This document shows, piece after piece, positions 15,646-24,619 of a stretch of DNA of 57,414 nucleotides. The stretch's first letter is position 1. Every line of letters starts with the position of its first letter. Below the pieces are notes generated by a model. It saw only the letters and a list, made by a program, of their open reading frames with translations. It made no database searches and was not told the origin of the DNA. The position numbers were made by a program, and so were the translations under genes. The DNA is from a virus. The stretch lies in IMG/VR virus record IMGVR_UViG_3300037041_002697, positions 1 to 57,414 of that record. One strand, given 5' to 3'.

Positions 15646-16356
15646 ATGTTTGAACGAAAATTTACCGAAGAAGAATTGCAGTATATTACCAAATGTCGTA
15701 ACTGTGGGCGGGATGAGTATCATCATACTTTATTCTTTGAACCTGGTCGAAATACGCACGTTTGTGAATATTGCCTGCCTGAAATTAACAAATTTGAAGA
15801 ACAGGAATTTTTAAATCGTTTACAAAATTCACCCCATGAAATATTTTCAAGCTTTATTCCACCAGCTTATTTAGACGTAACCTATACGTCTTTTATTCAC
15901 ACGGATTCCCAATTTATAAACCGTGTTATCAATGCAGCTATTCAGAACAAAAGCCTTTGCCTGATGGGGGCAAATAATACCGGTAAAACCACTGCCTTGT
16001 GGATTTTATTTAAGCACCTGGTAACATCTCGAAAATATCATCCACGATCTATCATTTTTGAGCGAACTTGTGATTTACGCGATAAATTTATCCAGGGAGT
16101 GCAGGAAAATTTCATATTTGACACCGAAAAATATAAACTGGCAAAATTATTGCTATTGGATGACTTAACAGCCGTGAACTTAACTCCCGCTTTTGAAAAT
16201 ATTCTATATGCAATTTTAAATTATCGTTCTGATTTTGAAAAACCAACTTTTATCACGACTGATGCTGATTTGATTCAGTTATCAAATTTTGACAAACGTA
16301 TTGCAGCGCGGGTTAGTCGATTTCCTTTTCTTTTTAATACAGGAGTGAACGCTTAA
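15646..16356 (+). CDS. DnaC-like AAA+ helicase loader
   Basis: The 236-residue product starts one base after the initiator gene. Residues 15-45 have CRNCG..CEYC, a zinc-binding N-terminal element seen in DnaC/DnaI-type loaders. MGANNTGKTT (about 106-115) is Walker A, LLLLDDLTAV (about 169) Walker B, and FITTDAD with KRIAARVSRF give sensor 1 and arginine-rich elements. Loaders place a replicative helicase on melted origin DNA. The next gene overlaps by one base (TAATG). Confidence 0.75.
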   Translation: MFERKFTEEELQYITKCRNCGRDEYHHTLFFEPGRNTHVCEYCLPEINKFEEQEFLNRLQNSPHEIFSSFIPPAYLDVTYTSFIHTDSQFINRVINAAIQNKSLCLMGANNTGKTTALWILFKHLVTSRKYHPRSIIFERTCDLRDKFIQGVQENFIFDTEKYKLAKLLLLDDLTAVNLTPAFENILYAILNYRSDFEKPTFITTDADLIQLSNFDKRIAARVSRFPFLFNTGVNA

Positions 16357-16919
16357 TGCAATCTCAAATTTTAGATATACCTTTTGTACGCTTTCCAGAA
16401 GTCCCCAGAAACTTGGATCGAATTCATTTTTCCGATATTATCAGGCATTATAACCTGTATTTTCTGGGGAAAAAGTATAAAGACATGCAGGGAGATCGAA
16501 ACGACCCCGGCAATTTTGACTATGGGTTTCTTTGGGAGGAAATGGCCTCTCTCGCCTTCGGAAATCTATCATCCTGCCGACCTGAACCCAGAGAGCTGGA
16601 TAAAATAATAATGTCGCCAGACGGCCTGGATGAGCGAAAATTGGTCAATCCATTAGGCGGGATTTTGGAATATAAAGCCACGAAAATGAAAGCCGTTCCG
16701 ACTGTGATTTATAACGATTCATGGATTAAACAAGGTCTTGCTTATTGTAAAGGCTGGGGTGTTGACAATGTTTTATACCTGGTTTGGTACATCAACGGCG
16801 AATATAAACACTCAAGCTCAATCTTTTTGCCTGAACTAATTACTTTTACACAAGACGAAATTAACACGAACTGGCAATTTTTCCAAGATTATGCCAGGAT
16901 TAATAACTTACTAAAATAA
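16356..16919 (+). CDS. PD-(D/E)XK-like nuclease
   Basis: The 187-residue protein contains GFLWEEMASLAFG (helix with Glu), MSPDGLDE and GGILEYKATKM. An Asp followed by E-Y-K on the next strand is the catalytic core of the PD-(D/E)XK fold used by Cas4, RecB and lambda-exonuclease-like enzymes. Four Cys are not clustered, so an Fe-S site is unlikely. It is coupled to the loader gene and precedes a RecA-like ATPase, as in phage recombination modules. DNA-end processing is the likely role. Confidence 0.6.
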   Translation: MQSQILDIPFVRFPEVPRNLDRIHFSDIIRHYNLYFLGKKYKDMQGDRNDPGNFDYGFLWEEMASLAFGNLSSCRPEPRELDKIIMSPDGLDERKLVNPLGGILEYKATKMKAVPTVIYNDSWIKQGLAYCKGWGVDNVLYLVWYINGEYKHSSSIFLPELITFTQDEINTNWQFFQDYARINNLLK

Positions 16920-16931
16920 AGGAATTCAATT

Positions 16932-17663
16932 ATGCCCTATTCATTTCAACTTACAACTGACGGTGGTGTTGGTGGAACCCGCTTCTTACTCGGAATGCCT
17001 GATCCTATTTTATTTATGAATACTGACCGTCCGGAAGACGAAAGCTGGACACTTTTTCGCCAATCGAAACGAATCGATTGCAAGATGTATTACCCGGTTA
17101 CCAATCTGTTAAACGTTTCAAAAGATGCTACCGATGAAATCAAAAAGAAAAATTTAACCGTCCTGGAAACCATCCTTGACGACATTGGAACGGCAAAACA
17201 AAAGGGTTACAAATCAATTGCCATTGATACGAAAACCGTTATCTGGAAACTCCTGCTCCCGCTGGTCAATTTCGGAAAAACCGATAAAATTCCTCCCGAA
17301 CAGCGGGGTATTTTGACCTCACAATTAACGATGATTATAAATGAATTGTGGAGATCGGGACTGAATTTTGGTTACACGGTGCGAACCAAAGAGGAATATA
17401 AAAAGAACGTTCCGACTGGAAACATGGTTCCTGATTCAGCAAAGGATTCAAATACTTTTGCCCAAACGAATATTATATTATCAAGGCGAGTATTGCCCAA
17501 CACAGGAATGAATCAATGGCCATTTGACGGTGCAATGCATTTCTGCGCGGAAATAACAAAGTGTAATCCCAGTCCGTTTTTAGTTGGTCAATGGCTTTAT
17601 GATGGGCAGATTTCGTTTGATTTTATTGTGAATACAATTCAACAACCGTATAAGGTGGCTTAA
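16932..17663 (+). CDS. RecA/Sak4-like ATPase relative with degenerate P-loop
   Basis: The 243-residue protein has the strand order of phage AAA/Sak4 NTPases: a glycine-rich loop after strand 1 (TDGGVGGTRFLL), PILFMNTDRPED, and the Walker B-like strand KSIAIDT. However, the loop lacks the conserved Lys-Ser/Thr of GKS/T, having G-G-T-R. Either nucleotide binding is changed or the protein is structural. It sits between a PD-(D/E)XK nuclease and an ERCC4 nuclease, and overlaps the latter by one base, which suggests a role in single-strand annealing or recombination. Confidence 0.55.
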   Translation: MPYSFQLTTDGGVGGTRFLLGMPDPILFMNTDRPEDESWTLFRQSKRIDCKMYYPVTNLLNVSKDATDEIKKKNLTVLETILDDIGTAKQKGYKSIAIDTKTVIWKLLLPLVNFGKTDKIPPEQRGILTSQLTMIINELWRSGLNFGYTVRTKEEYKKNVPTGNMVPDSAKDSNTFAQTNIILSRRVLPNTGMNQWPFDGAMHFCAEITKCNPSPFLVGQWLYDGQISFDFIVNTIQQPYKVA

Positions 17664-18418
17664 TGCAAGTTATCATCGATCATCGAATTGGTTCAAAGGA
17701 ATTACTTCCCCTGTTCCCTTCGGGGAGTGCACTCATGTCAACTTGCGATTTAGATGCCGATTGTGTAACGCTCGGTTATTCCGAAGGTCAATACTTTCAA
17801 GTTGGTTTTGAACGGAAACGCTTGAGCGGGTCACAGTCCGAAAAAGGTGACTTTTTGCAGTCATTCCTGTCAAATCGTTTGCACTCGCAACTCGAAAATA
17901 TGCTGGAGAAGTTCCGCTTTTCCTATTTGCTGATTGAAGATCATTACTGGTCGGAACCTGCCAGTGGTGATCTGGTCATTCAATCCCCTTTTGCCAGGAT
18001 GAAACAAAAAAACGGCCTGTACTATTGGAAGTACTCAACTCTCGAAAGTATTTTAAATTCCTTTCGTTTATACGCTCCTGGCAGGCTTTTTGTATTGCAA
18101 ACCAGCGGTATGAAAGGAACCGTTGACTTGATTCTTTCACTCCAGGATTTCTATATGAAATTTGACGAGCACCAGTCAGTATATGGTGCTTACATGGGTG
18201 AAGGCATTAAGAAATCCAATCCAGCAGCCTTTGGGAAGAAAGTCCTGTCATTGGTTCGGGGAGTGCGCTGGAAGTTAGCAAATCAATTATTTGACCAGAT
18301 TGGAAGCACTGAAAACGTCCTGAAAGCTTTATTACAGTACTCGGAAGCCGATTGGTCAAAATTCAAAGGAATTGGTCAAAAAACAGCCCAAATTTTGGCG
18401 AATGTAAAAAAATCTTAA
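17663..18418 (+). CDS. ERCC4/XPF-type nuclease with helix-hairpin-helix
   Basis: A 251-residue protein. The N-terminal domain has the ERCC4 core: acidic residues near 29-32 (DLDAD) and the signature E-R-K at 50-52 (GFERKRLSG), followed by FSYLLIEDH. The C-terminal 70 residues hold a tandem helix-hairpin-helix ending FKGIGQKTAQILANVKK. XPF/MUS81 family enzymes cut branched or flapped DNA. The position in the recombination block fits processing of replication intermediates. The last catalytic Asp usually found after ERK (D-x3-S) appears as GSQSEKGD, slightly shifted. Confidence 0.75.
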   Translation: MQVIIDHRIGSKELLPLFPSGSALMSTCDLDADCVTLGYSEGQYFQVGFERKRLSGSQSEKGDFLQSFLSNRLHSQLENMLEKFRFSYLLIEDHYWSEPASGDLVIQSPFARMKQKNGLYYWKYSTLESILNSFRLYAPGRLFVLQTSGMKGTVDLILSLQDFYMKFDEHQSVYGAYMGEGIKKSNPAAFGKKVLSLVRGVRWKLANQLFDQIGSTENVLKALLQYSEADWSKFKGIGQKTAQILANVKKS

Positions 18419-18437
18419 ACTAAGAGGAGAACTAAAA

Positions 18438-18758
18438 ATGTCCGAAACAACTTTATCAACCCTGGAATTAACACAACTAATCGGTATGAAAATTACTGAT
18501 TTATTTAATGAACACCTGGAAGCCGTCAAAAAATGTGATTATGACCAGAAACTTAAAGACGAATTTTCAGCATTAATAACCGAATTAAAATCCGAATTTG
18601 CTGACGTTTACGATGAATTGCAGCAAAAAATTGATGATCACATTGGGGAATTAGTCGATTATAAAAGCAAGATCCTATCAGATTGGTTATGGCAAAAAAT
18701 GGCTGGCTTAACCGTTTTTGAGTGTGATCGGGAAGCTGATTCAATCCTGGAGATATAA
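18438..18758 (+). CDS. Hypothetical acidic coiled-coil protein
   Basis: A 106-residue, strongly helical and acidic protein (EFSALITELKSEFADVYDELQQKIDDH) with a probable coiled coil over residues 25-80. The start follows agaggag. No family is recognised. It stands between the nuclease and two membrane-protein genes with tight spacing. Confidence 0.55.
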   Translation: MSETTLSTLELTQLIGMKITDLFNEHLEAVKKCDYDQKLKDEFSALITELKSEFADVYDELQQKIDDHIGELVDYKSKILSDWLWQKMAGLTVFECDREADSILEI

Positions 18759-18762
18759 CATC

Positions 18763-18924
18763 ATGCAAAATGTAATCTATTTTATCATGATTGTCTCAAT
18801 CCTGATGAATATTGCCCTGGCAGGTGGCATTTATTACCTGCTTTACTATCTTATCAAGGGAAAATTCGAGATTCGCAAAGTTAACGGAAAGGTCGAATTT
18901 CGGGATAACGTAACAATTAAATAA
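18763..18924 (+). CDS. Small single-span membrane protein
   Basis: The frame opens at 18718, but ATG 18763 has ggaga upstream and avoids a long overlap, giving 53 residues. Residues 4-29 (VIYFIMIVSILMNIALAGGIYYLLYYL) form one long membrane helix, followed by a basic cytoplasmic tail with a beta hairpin (KFEIRKVNGKVEFRD). It is followed by a larger membrane protein; the two may act together. Confidence 0.55.
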   Translation: MQNVIYFIMIVSILMNIALAGGIYYLLYYLIKGKFEIRKVNGKVEFRDNVTIK

Positions 18925-18959
18925 GAATTTTTTAAACTTTTAGAAGGGAAATCTAAAAA

Positions 18960-20039
18960 ATGGCAAATCTTAAACTGACTGGTAAAAGTAGCCTGTCAAA
19001 AGTAACACCCGGCTGGGCACAAGTTCTGGCTGTAATCTTTATTATCAGTATTTGGTTAATTGTGGAGTTAATTTCTGCTAAAGGAACCGGAACCTGGTTA
19101 ATGCCTTTCACGTATGGCTTAACGGATAACCCGGTGCTGACAATTATTTTAACCGTATTATTAACTTTCGTGGTTCATGGTGGGCGTATTGCCTGCGGAT
19201 TTATTATGACTTGGAAGGACATTATCGGCATTCGCATTTTAATGGTCATTTTTATTTCAATATTTACGATTATTTCAATGTTCGGGAGTTATTCTACCAA
19301 TAATCGCTCAGTTGAGTTAGCAAAATTGGAAAGCTTCGATCTGACTTCATTACAGGAAGCTAAAACCGATGCCAGGAATAATATTGATCGCTTGCAAAAG
19401 CAACTAAATGACATTCCCCCCACCTGGAAAAAGTGGACTACTGTAAATAACCAATTACTCGCAGAGCAAGGTCGCCTGGAGCAACTTAATTCGCAAATTT
19501 CGGAAGCTCAGACCAGTGTTGGAGTTGATAAAATTCAGCTTTCACAAGGGCAAAACGTACAATCAAGGCTCTGGTTCTGGATTCTGATTGAATTTATCTG
19601 TATTACTTTTTCATTTTTAGGCTTTTCGTTAATCGACTGGGCAGATGGCGAAGCTAATCTGGCGGGAAATGTACTTGTAAGTTCCTCAGCCAGTCAAAAT
19701 AAAGTCAATCAATACGAACTAACAGAAGAAGACGATTTTCCTGCTCCTCAAATACAGGCAATACCGACAACCGCCAGCGCAAAAATGGGTTTTCAATCAA
19801 ATGACGTTGAAATCGATACGGAACCAGAATTACAAAAATATCAATCCGTATTCTTAGAGCGTAACAACAAACAACCGACCGTGCTGCAATTAAAAATTCT
19901 TAGGAAATATTTAAACCGAAAAGCCCGGCAGAAGTCAATCACCTTGAGAGCTATTTCAGAGGCTTTAAATTTTGAAGGTTCGCCAGTCTATGTCAAAGAC
20001 ACCTTGAATGCTTTTGGTATTAATACCAATCGCAGGTAA
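18960..20039 (+). CDS. Multi-span membrane protein with coiled coil and C-terminal basic domain
   Basis: The 359-residue product has three membrane helices in the first 125 residues, a polar helical loop (about 125-200) rich in Gln/Leu heptads, a fourth helix near 205-225, and a soluble C-terminal half. The last 60 residues (LQLKILRKYLNRKARQKSITLRAISEALNFEGSP..KDTLNAFGI) read like a helix-turn-helix. The plan resembles membrane-anchored proteins with a cytoplasmic DNA- or protein-binding tail, perhaps tethering replicating DNA to the membrane. No named family is recognised. A small Cys-containing reading frame follows. Confidence 0.6.
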   Translation: MANLKLTGKSSLSKVTPGWAQVLAVIFIISIWLIVELISAKGTGTWLMPFTYGLTDNPVLTIILTVLLTFVVHGGRIACGFIMTWKDIIGIRILMVIFISIFTIISMFGSYSTNNRSVELAKLESFDLTSLQEAKTDARNNIDRLQKQLNDIPPTWKKWTTVNNQLLAEQGRLEQLNSQISEAQTSVGVDKIQLSQGQNVQSRLWFWILIEFICITFSFLGFSLIDWADGEANLAGNVLVSSSASQNKVNQYELTEEDDFPAPQIQAIPTTASAKMGFQSNDVEIDTEPELQKYQSVFLERNNKQPTVLQLKILRKYLNRKARQKSITLRAISEALNFEGSPVYVKDTLNAFGINTNRR

Positions 20040-20045
20040 ATTAAC

Positions 20046-20198
20046 ATGAACTTACTAATGAACGGAAATTGTTCACTTTGTACTGCACAACTGGACAGTT
20101 TTCGTTCAGATTTTACAAACAGATGTTCGATTTTTGACCAGTCTTTACAAAATTTCAAACGTTGGAAATTAAAAATTAACAATATTTTATTAAAGTAA
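20046..20198 (+). CDS. Possible small CxxC protein
   Basis: A 50-codon frame starting ATGAAC, with NCSLC near the start, a third Cys at residue 27 and a basic tail (KRWKLKINNILLK). Its ribosome site (aggt) is weak. It occupies the first half of an otherwise empty 320-base gap. Codon choice resembles neighbours, but the length makes it uncertain. Confidence 0.4.
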   Translation: MNLLMNGNCSLCTAQLDSFRSDFTNRCSIFDQSLQNFKRWKLKINNILLK

Positions 20199-20220
20199 AC
20201 TAACAACAAAAAATTAATAA

Positions 20221-20338
20221 AGAGTGTGTAATTTATATACATACGAACAAGCATAAATTATGCGTAAATTGGGTAAGTTTTATACACTCTGCGTAATTTC
20301 GCAGGGGTAATAGTTTGAAAAATATGGTAAAAATACCA
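20221..20338. promoter_or_regulatory. Cluster of inverted repeats before the Dam-like gene
   Basis: AGAGTGTGTAA (20221) pairs with TTATACACTCT (20280-20290) with one G-U; inside is the palindrome GCATAAATTATGC (20251-20263). Next come CTGCG-taattt-CGCAG (20288-20303) and TGGTA-aaaa-TACCA (20325-20338). This could be an operator array or a structured 5' leader controlling the methyltransferase. No T run follows any stem, so these are not ordinary terminators. Confidence 0.45.
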
Positions 20339-20360
20339 ACAAAAAGAGGAGAAATTTAAT

Positions 20361-20870
20361 ATGCCAGCAAATCCAAATTGTTTAACCGGGAAGTCCGACT
20401 GGGGAACGCCTGATTGGCTTTTCAATTGGTTTAATAACGAATTTCATTTCACTATTGACGGCGCTGCAGGGCATCGAAACCACAAGTGCAATCGTTATAT
20501 TACGGCTGAAGAAGACTTCTTTAAAGAAGCCCCTTATCTGCGAAACGAACGAATTTGGATCAACCCACCTTACACGCGGGGAATGATTCTCAAATTTGTC
20601 GAAATGTCAATTAAAATTTGTAGTAAAAACAATTTAATAGTTTTATTATTACCTTACGATGCAACAAAATACACGCGACTTTGCCATGAAAATGCTTACA
20701 GAATTTATTTACTAAGCCATCGTATTCGTTTTGTTGGAGCAGAGGCTTCTCCACCATTTTCTTCAATGGTGGTGCTTTTTGATAAGGATAGAATGTATAC
20801 TCAATATGTATATAAAGATATAGCCAGTATGCAGCCCGAAACTTGGGAAAAACTCTATCGGGGGAAATAA
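20361..20870 (+). CDS. Phage DNA N6-adenine methyltransferase (Dam-like)
   Basis: The 169-residue protein matches the short phage N-6-adenine-methyltransferase family: DWGTPDWLFNWFNNEF at the start, DGAAG, then IWINPPYTRG (catalytic NPPY near residue 75) and LLPYDATKYTRLC. In this family the enzyme methylates adenine without a separate recognition domain. It is the second of three methyltransferases here. The ribosome site is gaggaga. The next gene overlaps by one base (TAATG). Confidence 0.85.
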   Translation: MPANPNCLTGKSDWGTPDWLFNWFNNEFHFTIDGAAGHRNHKCNRYITAEEDFFKEAPYLRNERIWINPPYTRGMILKFVEMSIKICSKNNLIVLLLPYDATKYTRLCHENAYRIYLLSHRIRFVGAEASPPFSSMVVLFDKDRMYTQYVYKDIASMQPETWEKLYRGK

Positions 20871-21466
20871 TGCCTGCTGGTTCCGTGCATAAAAAGGTTA
20901 ATATGAAAGTATTCAATCTCGGCCTGATTTTGATTATCTTTTCAGGCCGATTGAATTTACTTAGCCTGCTGCCAGGCTACATTTTCGGAACTTTTGTCTT
21001 GAATCTGGATTTAGACGTCAAAAGTTCGCCTTTCCAGGAACTCCTTTGGCCATTTTCAAAAATTTGGAATTGGTACGCCAGCCGGATGAATCATATTGAG
21101 TGGGGAACTCCCTTGATTGGCCAAAATACCAAACGCGGCAAAGGTCATGGCATAGTAATCGGAACCGGTTACCTGCTGACAATTTTCTTTTTTATTCACC
21201 TTGACATTGATTTCCTACTTGCACTCCTCTCAGGAGTTATTGCAAATTTTACGCTAACTGAAATTATGACTCAATTTTTTCAAAAATGGCTTACAATTCT
21301 TGGCAATGAAATTGCATTATTAAACGTGGTTGGTCTCTGGCTGTCGCATGTAGTTCATGCTTTAACGGATATGCTGGAGGATCGTACCCAAATCGAAAAG
21401 CCGACTAACGGCAAGGTAACAAAGAAATTTAGTATTAAATCAGTATTTATGAACAGGAAAAATTAA
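20870..21466 (+). CDS. Membrane protein resembling metal-binding YdjM/DUF2227-type hydrolases
   Basis: The start could be ATG 20870 (ggggga upstream, coupled to the previous stop) or 20903 (aaaagg). After an N-terminal hydrophobic helix comes LNLDLDVKSSPFQELLWPF, then HIEWGTPLIG and two further hydrophobic segments containing His and Asp (HLDID, HVVHALTDM). The D-x-D motif followed by spaced His is the pattern of integral-membrane YdjM/DUF2227 metal-dependent proteins. Catalytic activity is not established. The gene lies between DNA-modifying enzymes without an obvious link. Confidence 0.45.
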   Translation: MPAGSVHKKVNMKVFNLGLILIIFSGRLNLLSLLPGYIFGTFVLNLDLDVKSSPFQELLWPFSKIWNWYASRMNHIEWGTPLIGQNTKRGKGHGIVIGTGYLLTIFFFIHLDIDFLLALLSGVIANFTLTEIMTQFFQKWLTILGNEIALLNVVGLWLSHVVHALTDMLEDRTQIEKPTNGKVTKKFSIKSVFMNRKN

Positions 21467-21467
21467 G

Positions 21468-21692
21468 ATGAAATTTGATGAATTATTCCCAAACGTGATG
21501 CCATTAGGCCAGGCCGATTACCAGCAAGCCTTCATATTTCGCAGCAAAAAGTTAGGTATTTGCTGCATTTGTGGAGCCGAAACCACGTGGTGTGATGGTG
21601 ATTTTGAAGACTTTGTTTGTTCGCCTGAATGTGATGAACATCTCTGGGAAATGTATTTTGCAGCACTTGAAAAAGGAGAAGAAATAGAATGA
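21468..21692 (+). CDS. Small zinc-ribbon protein
   Basis: A 74-residue protein with CCIC at residues 32-35 and C-x3-C (CSPEC) 16 residues later, a compact zinc-binding site, and an acidic C-terminus. It overlaps the polymerase gene by four bases (ATGA), so it may be a polymerase-associated factor. Confidence 0.55.
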   Translation: MKFDELFPNVMPLGQADYQQAFIFRSKKLGICCICGAETTWCDGDFEDFVCSPECDEHLWEMYFAALEKGEEIE

Positions 21693-24619
21693 ATTTAGAC
21701 TGGCAAAAATACAGCACCAAGCAAGTACCTGGTCAATATGTGGCCAATGCTCCTGTTCTCTTGCTGGGATGGTATCCTGGTAAAGAAGAAAATAATAGAG
21801 GCATTCCTTTCTGCGGTCAATCTGGAGATGAATTAAATACAATTTATTTACCATCAGCAGGATTGCAACGTTATAATTGCAATCTAGATTTCATCATTCA
21901 ATATCATTCCTGGAGTATGAAAAAAGCTTCCATAAATGATATTAATATAGCAAAACCCGAATTTTTTGATCGTTTGAAACGGATAAATTCAAAATATATT
22001 ATTGCCTTTAGTGATGCTAATTGTATGTTTCATTCGGCTGGTAATAAATTCAAAATTAGTAGTAATCGAGGAATTCCGTATGCCTGGAATGATAAAATAA
22101 TTTTACCAACATTTCACCCTGCTGCTGGTTTGAAAGCTGATAAAAAAGATCGGCAATATCCACGAACGATGTCATTTATTTTAGAAGACTTCAAATATTT
22201 CGGGCGTATTATTTCAGACGAGGAACCGTTTATTCCAATGCAGCCAAATGCTATTAAGACGATTCATATTAACAAACCAGGCCAGATAACAAAGCTCCTG
22301 CAGGATGTTCAAATAATTGCCGTTGATACGGAATTTAATCCCGAAACTGGCGACTTATGGAGCTTGCAGTTTTCTACAAATGCCGAAACAGGCTATCTGG
22401 TATTGACTGCGGATACAGACTTGATTCGTGAATTTGCCGAAATTGTCAATTCCCGAAAAATTGAAATAATATATCACAACGCTTTAGCCGACCTGCCAAA
22501 GTTGGAAAAAATTGGCATCCAGACGCATAAAATTCAGGACACCATGCAGATGGCGTATGTCCTGGGAACGCAATTGAAAGGTTTGAAACCTTTGACTGCC
22601 CGCTTATTGCATATTCGCCTGTCAGAGTATGAAACTGTAATCAACTCCGCGCAACAGTGCAAAGTGGCGGAGCATTTGGATCATATTCTGGAGCAGGAAA
22701 TTCCCGAAATTCCCCTGGAAATTGAATATAGCGTTGATGGCACGGGAAAGCCCAAGAAAGTAACGGAATTTAAAAAATGGTGGAAGTCGCTCTGCTTAAA
22801 AACTTTTGGTGACGAAAATCAATTGAAAATTGAAACCCAGAAATTTAACGATAAGTTTCTATTAGCCTTTAACGCTGATGACGAATTTAAATCGGCGGTC
22901 AAACAGGCCGAAGTTGATCGCAATCTGGAAATTTTCAAGCTGGAAAACAGTGGTAAAAAGATTGGCAAAAAGATTGAAACCGCGCATTCAAAGTTTAACA
23001 AATTGGTCATTAAATTCGCCAAACAGCGTGATGCAAAGAAGAAATACACACCTGAAAAATTCCAGTCCGATGTCCAGCGAGTGACGAAAAAGTTCTCTCC
23101 GAAGGGAACGAATCTGATAAAATCCTGGAAAAATTACGGTCATTGCAGCCAACTCGAAAACCTTTTCGGAAAGCCTGAACTCGCAACCCTGGCGGATGTT
23201 AACTTTACAAAAGCCTTGAAATATGCAGGCAGTGACCCGGCCTGTACCTTCGGAATCTGGGAAAAACTTACTGACCTGATAAAACAAGAAGATCAAAACA
23301 TGCGATCACGCATGCAATTTAATGGTGAAACAAGACAATATGAATATCTTTATCGACCTTGCTTGCTTAATGCCCTGCAAGTTGACTATAACTCAATGCC
23401 TTTAATTTGTGATGTTATCAATACAGGTTTCCGAATTGATGTTGACTATTTTCATCGAAAATCAGCAGAATGCAAGGTAATTATTGACCAGGCGCGGGAG
23501 GAAATTTTCTTTCAGGTTGGTCACAAATTTAATATTAATTCCAATCAGCAGCTTTTGAAAGTGTTGAATGACTTGGGCATCAAAGTGGAAACGACAAACG
23601 CAATGGTTCTTAAAGAGATTGAGCACCCATTTCTTGAATTACTTTCAAAGTATAAAAAAGCCATCAAATTGCATTCAACGTACTGGGAACCAATGCCCAA
23701 ATTAATTAAATCTGATGGCAGATTACATTCTGAATACTCAATTTCGCGGGCATCAACTTCCAGATTTAATTCATTCAATATGAATGCTCAAAATATTCCA
23801 CGTGAAGTCCGAACCGGTATCATTCCCGCGCCTGACTGCTCACTTTTTGCTATCGACTATTCCGGCCAGGAACTACGCATTTTGGCACATTTTTCACAAG
23901 ATGCTGAAATGCTGGAGACCTTCCGATTGGGTAAAAACCCACATAAGGAAGTCGCAGCGGAACTGTTTGGCGTCAAGCCATCCGAAGTAACGGATATTCA
24001 GAAATCAGTCGCTAAGGGCGTGAATTTCGGGATTCCATACGGTACGAGTGCGTTTGGCCTGGCTGCTACTTTGCAAGGTAAAGGAATTAAAGAAATTGAC
24101 GGCAGGCCGATGGATGAAACCCTGGCGCAAGAATACATTGACAAATATTTCCGAAAATATCCCGGCATTAAAGCCTGGATTGAAAAGGTGAAAAAAGAAG
24201 TGTCCGAATATGGTTATTCCGAAACCTATTCAGGCCACCGTAGGATGATTCCCGAAGCCTTCTCTTCGATTTGGAAAATCAAATCAGCAGCCGGTCGTTA
24301 TGGTGTCAATAACTGGATTCAGGGCACGGGCGGAGATATGTTAAAGCTTTGTTGTCCGGGATTGAAAGCCTTTTATACGCAATTTAACCAAATTGATAAA
24401 ATTTTACGTCCGATTATTTTAGTCCACGATGAAATCGTATGGGAGATTTCCGACCATATAGTGGTCAAAAATCTGCCAGTGGTGGTATGGTTTATGGAAA
24501 ATTCCATCAAATTGGACTTGCAAGTTAAGACGGAAGTCAAATATTCGCAAAAAAACTGGCAGGATTGCATGGAAACTCCGTTAGCGAAAGTAATCGAATT
24601 CTACGAGAAGCTGGCATAA
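21689..24619 (+). CDS. DNA polymerase A with N-terminal uracil-DNA glycosylase-like and exonuclease domains
   Basis: The 976-residue protein has three parts. Residues 1-185 resemble family 4 uracil-DNA glycosylases: LLLGWYPGKEE, PFCGQSGDEL and TFHPAAG. Residues about 205-330 begin a 3'-5' exonuclease (IAVDTEFNPETGDLW). Residues 330-500 are a lysine-rich, helical insertion. Residues 560-976 are the PolA palm and fingers: motif A AIDYSGQELR (about 720), motif B KSVAKGVNFGIPYG (about 771), motif C VHDEIVWE (about 910). It is the replicative polymerase. SPO1-like phages also have a UDG-like N-terminus on PolA, so the fusion has precedent, but glycosylase activity is uncertain. Confidence 0.9.
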   Translation: MNLDWQKYSTKQVPGQYVANAPVLLLGWYPGKEENNRGIPFCGQSGDELNTIYLPSAGLQRYNCNLDFIIQYHSWSMKKASINDINIAKPEFFDRLKRINSKYIIAFSDANCMFHSAGNKFKISSNRGIPYAWNDKIILPTFHPAAGLKADKKDRQYPRTMSFILEDFKYFGRIISDEEPFIPMQPNAIKTIHINKPGQITKLLQDVQIIAVDTEFNPETGDLWSLQFSTNAETGYLVLTADTDLIREFAEIVNSRKIEIIYHNALADLPKLEKIGIQTHKIQDTMQMAYVLGTQLKGLKPLTARLLHIRLSEYETVINSAQQCKVAEHLDHILEQEIPEIPLEIEYSVDGTGKPKKVTEFKKWWKSLCLKTFGDENQLKIETQKFNDKFLLAFNADDEFKSAVKQAEVDRNLEIFKLENSGKKIGKKIETAHSKFNKLVIKFAKQRDAKKKYTPEKFQSDVQRVTKKFSPKGTNLIKSWKNYGHCSQLENLFGKPELATLADVNFTKALKYAGSDPACTFGIWEKLTDLIKQEDQNMRSRMQFNGETRQYEYLYRPCLLNALQVDYNSMPLICDVINTGFRIDVDYFHRKSAECKVIIDQAREEIFFQVGHKFNINSNQQLLKVLNDLGIKVETTNAMVLKEIEHPFLELLSKYKKAIKLHSTYWEPMPKLIKSDGRLHSEYSISRASTSRFNSFNMNAQNIPREVRTGIIPAPDCSLFAIDYSGQELRILAHFSQDAEMLETFRLGKNPHKEVAAELFGVKPSEVTDIQKSVAKGVNFGIPYGTSAFGLAATLQGKGIKEIDGRPMDETLAQEYIDKYFRKYPGIKAWIEKVKKEVSEYGYSETYSGHRRMIPEAFSSIWKIKSAAGRYGVNNWIQGTGGDMLKLCCPGLKAFYTQFNQIDKILRPIILVHDEIVWEISDHIVVKNLPVVVWFMENSIKLDLQVKTEVKYSQKNWQDCMETPLAKVIEFYEKLA

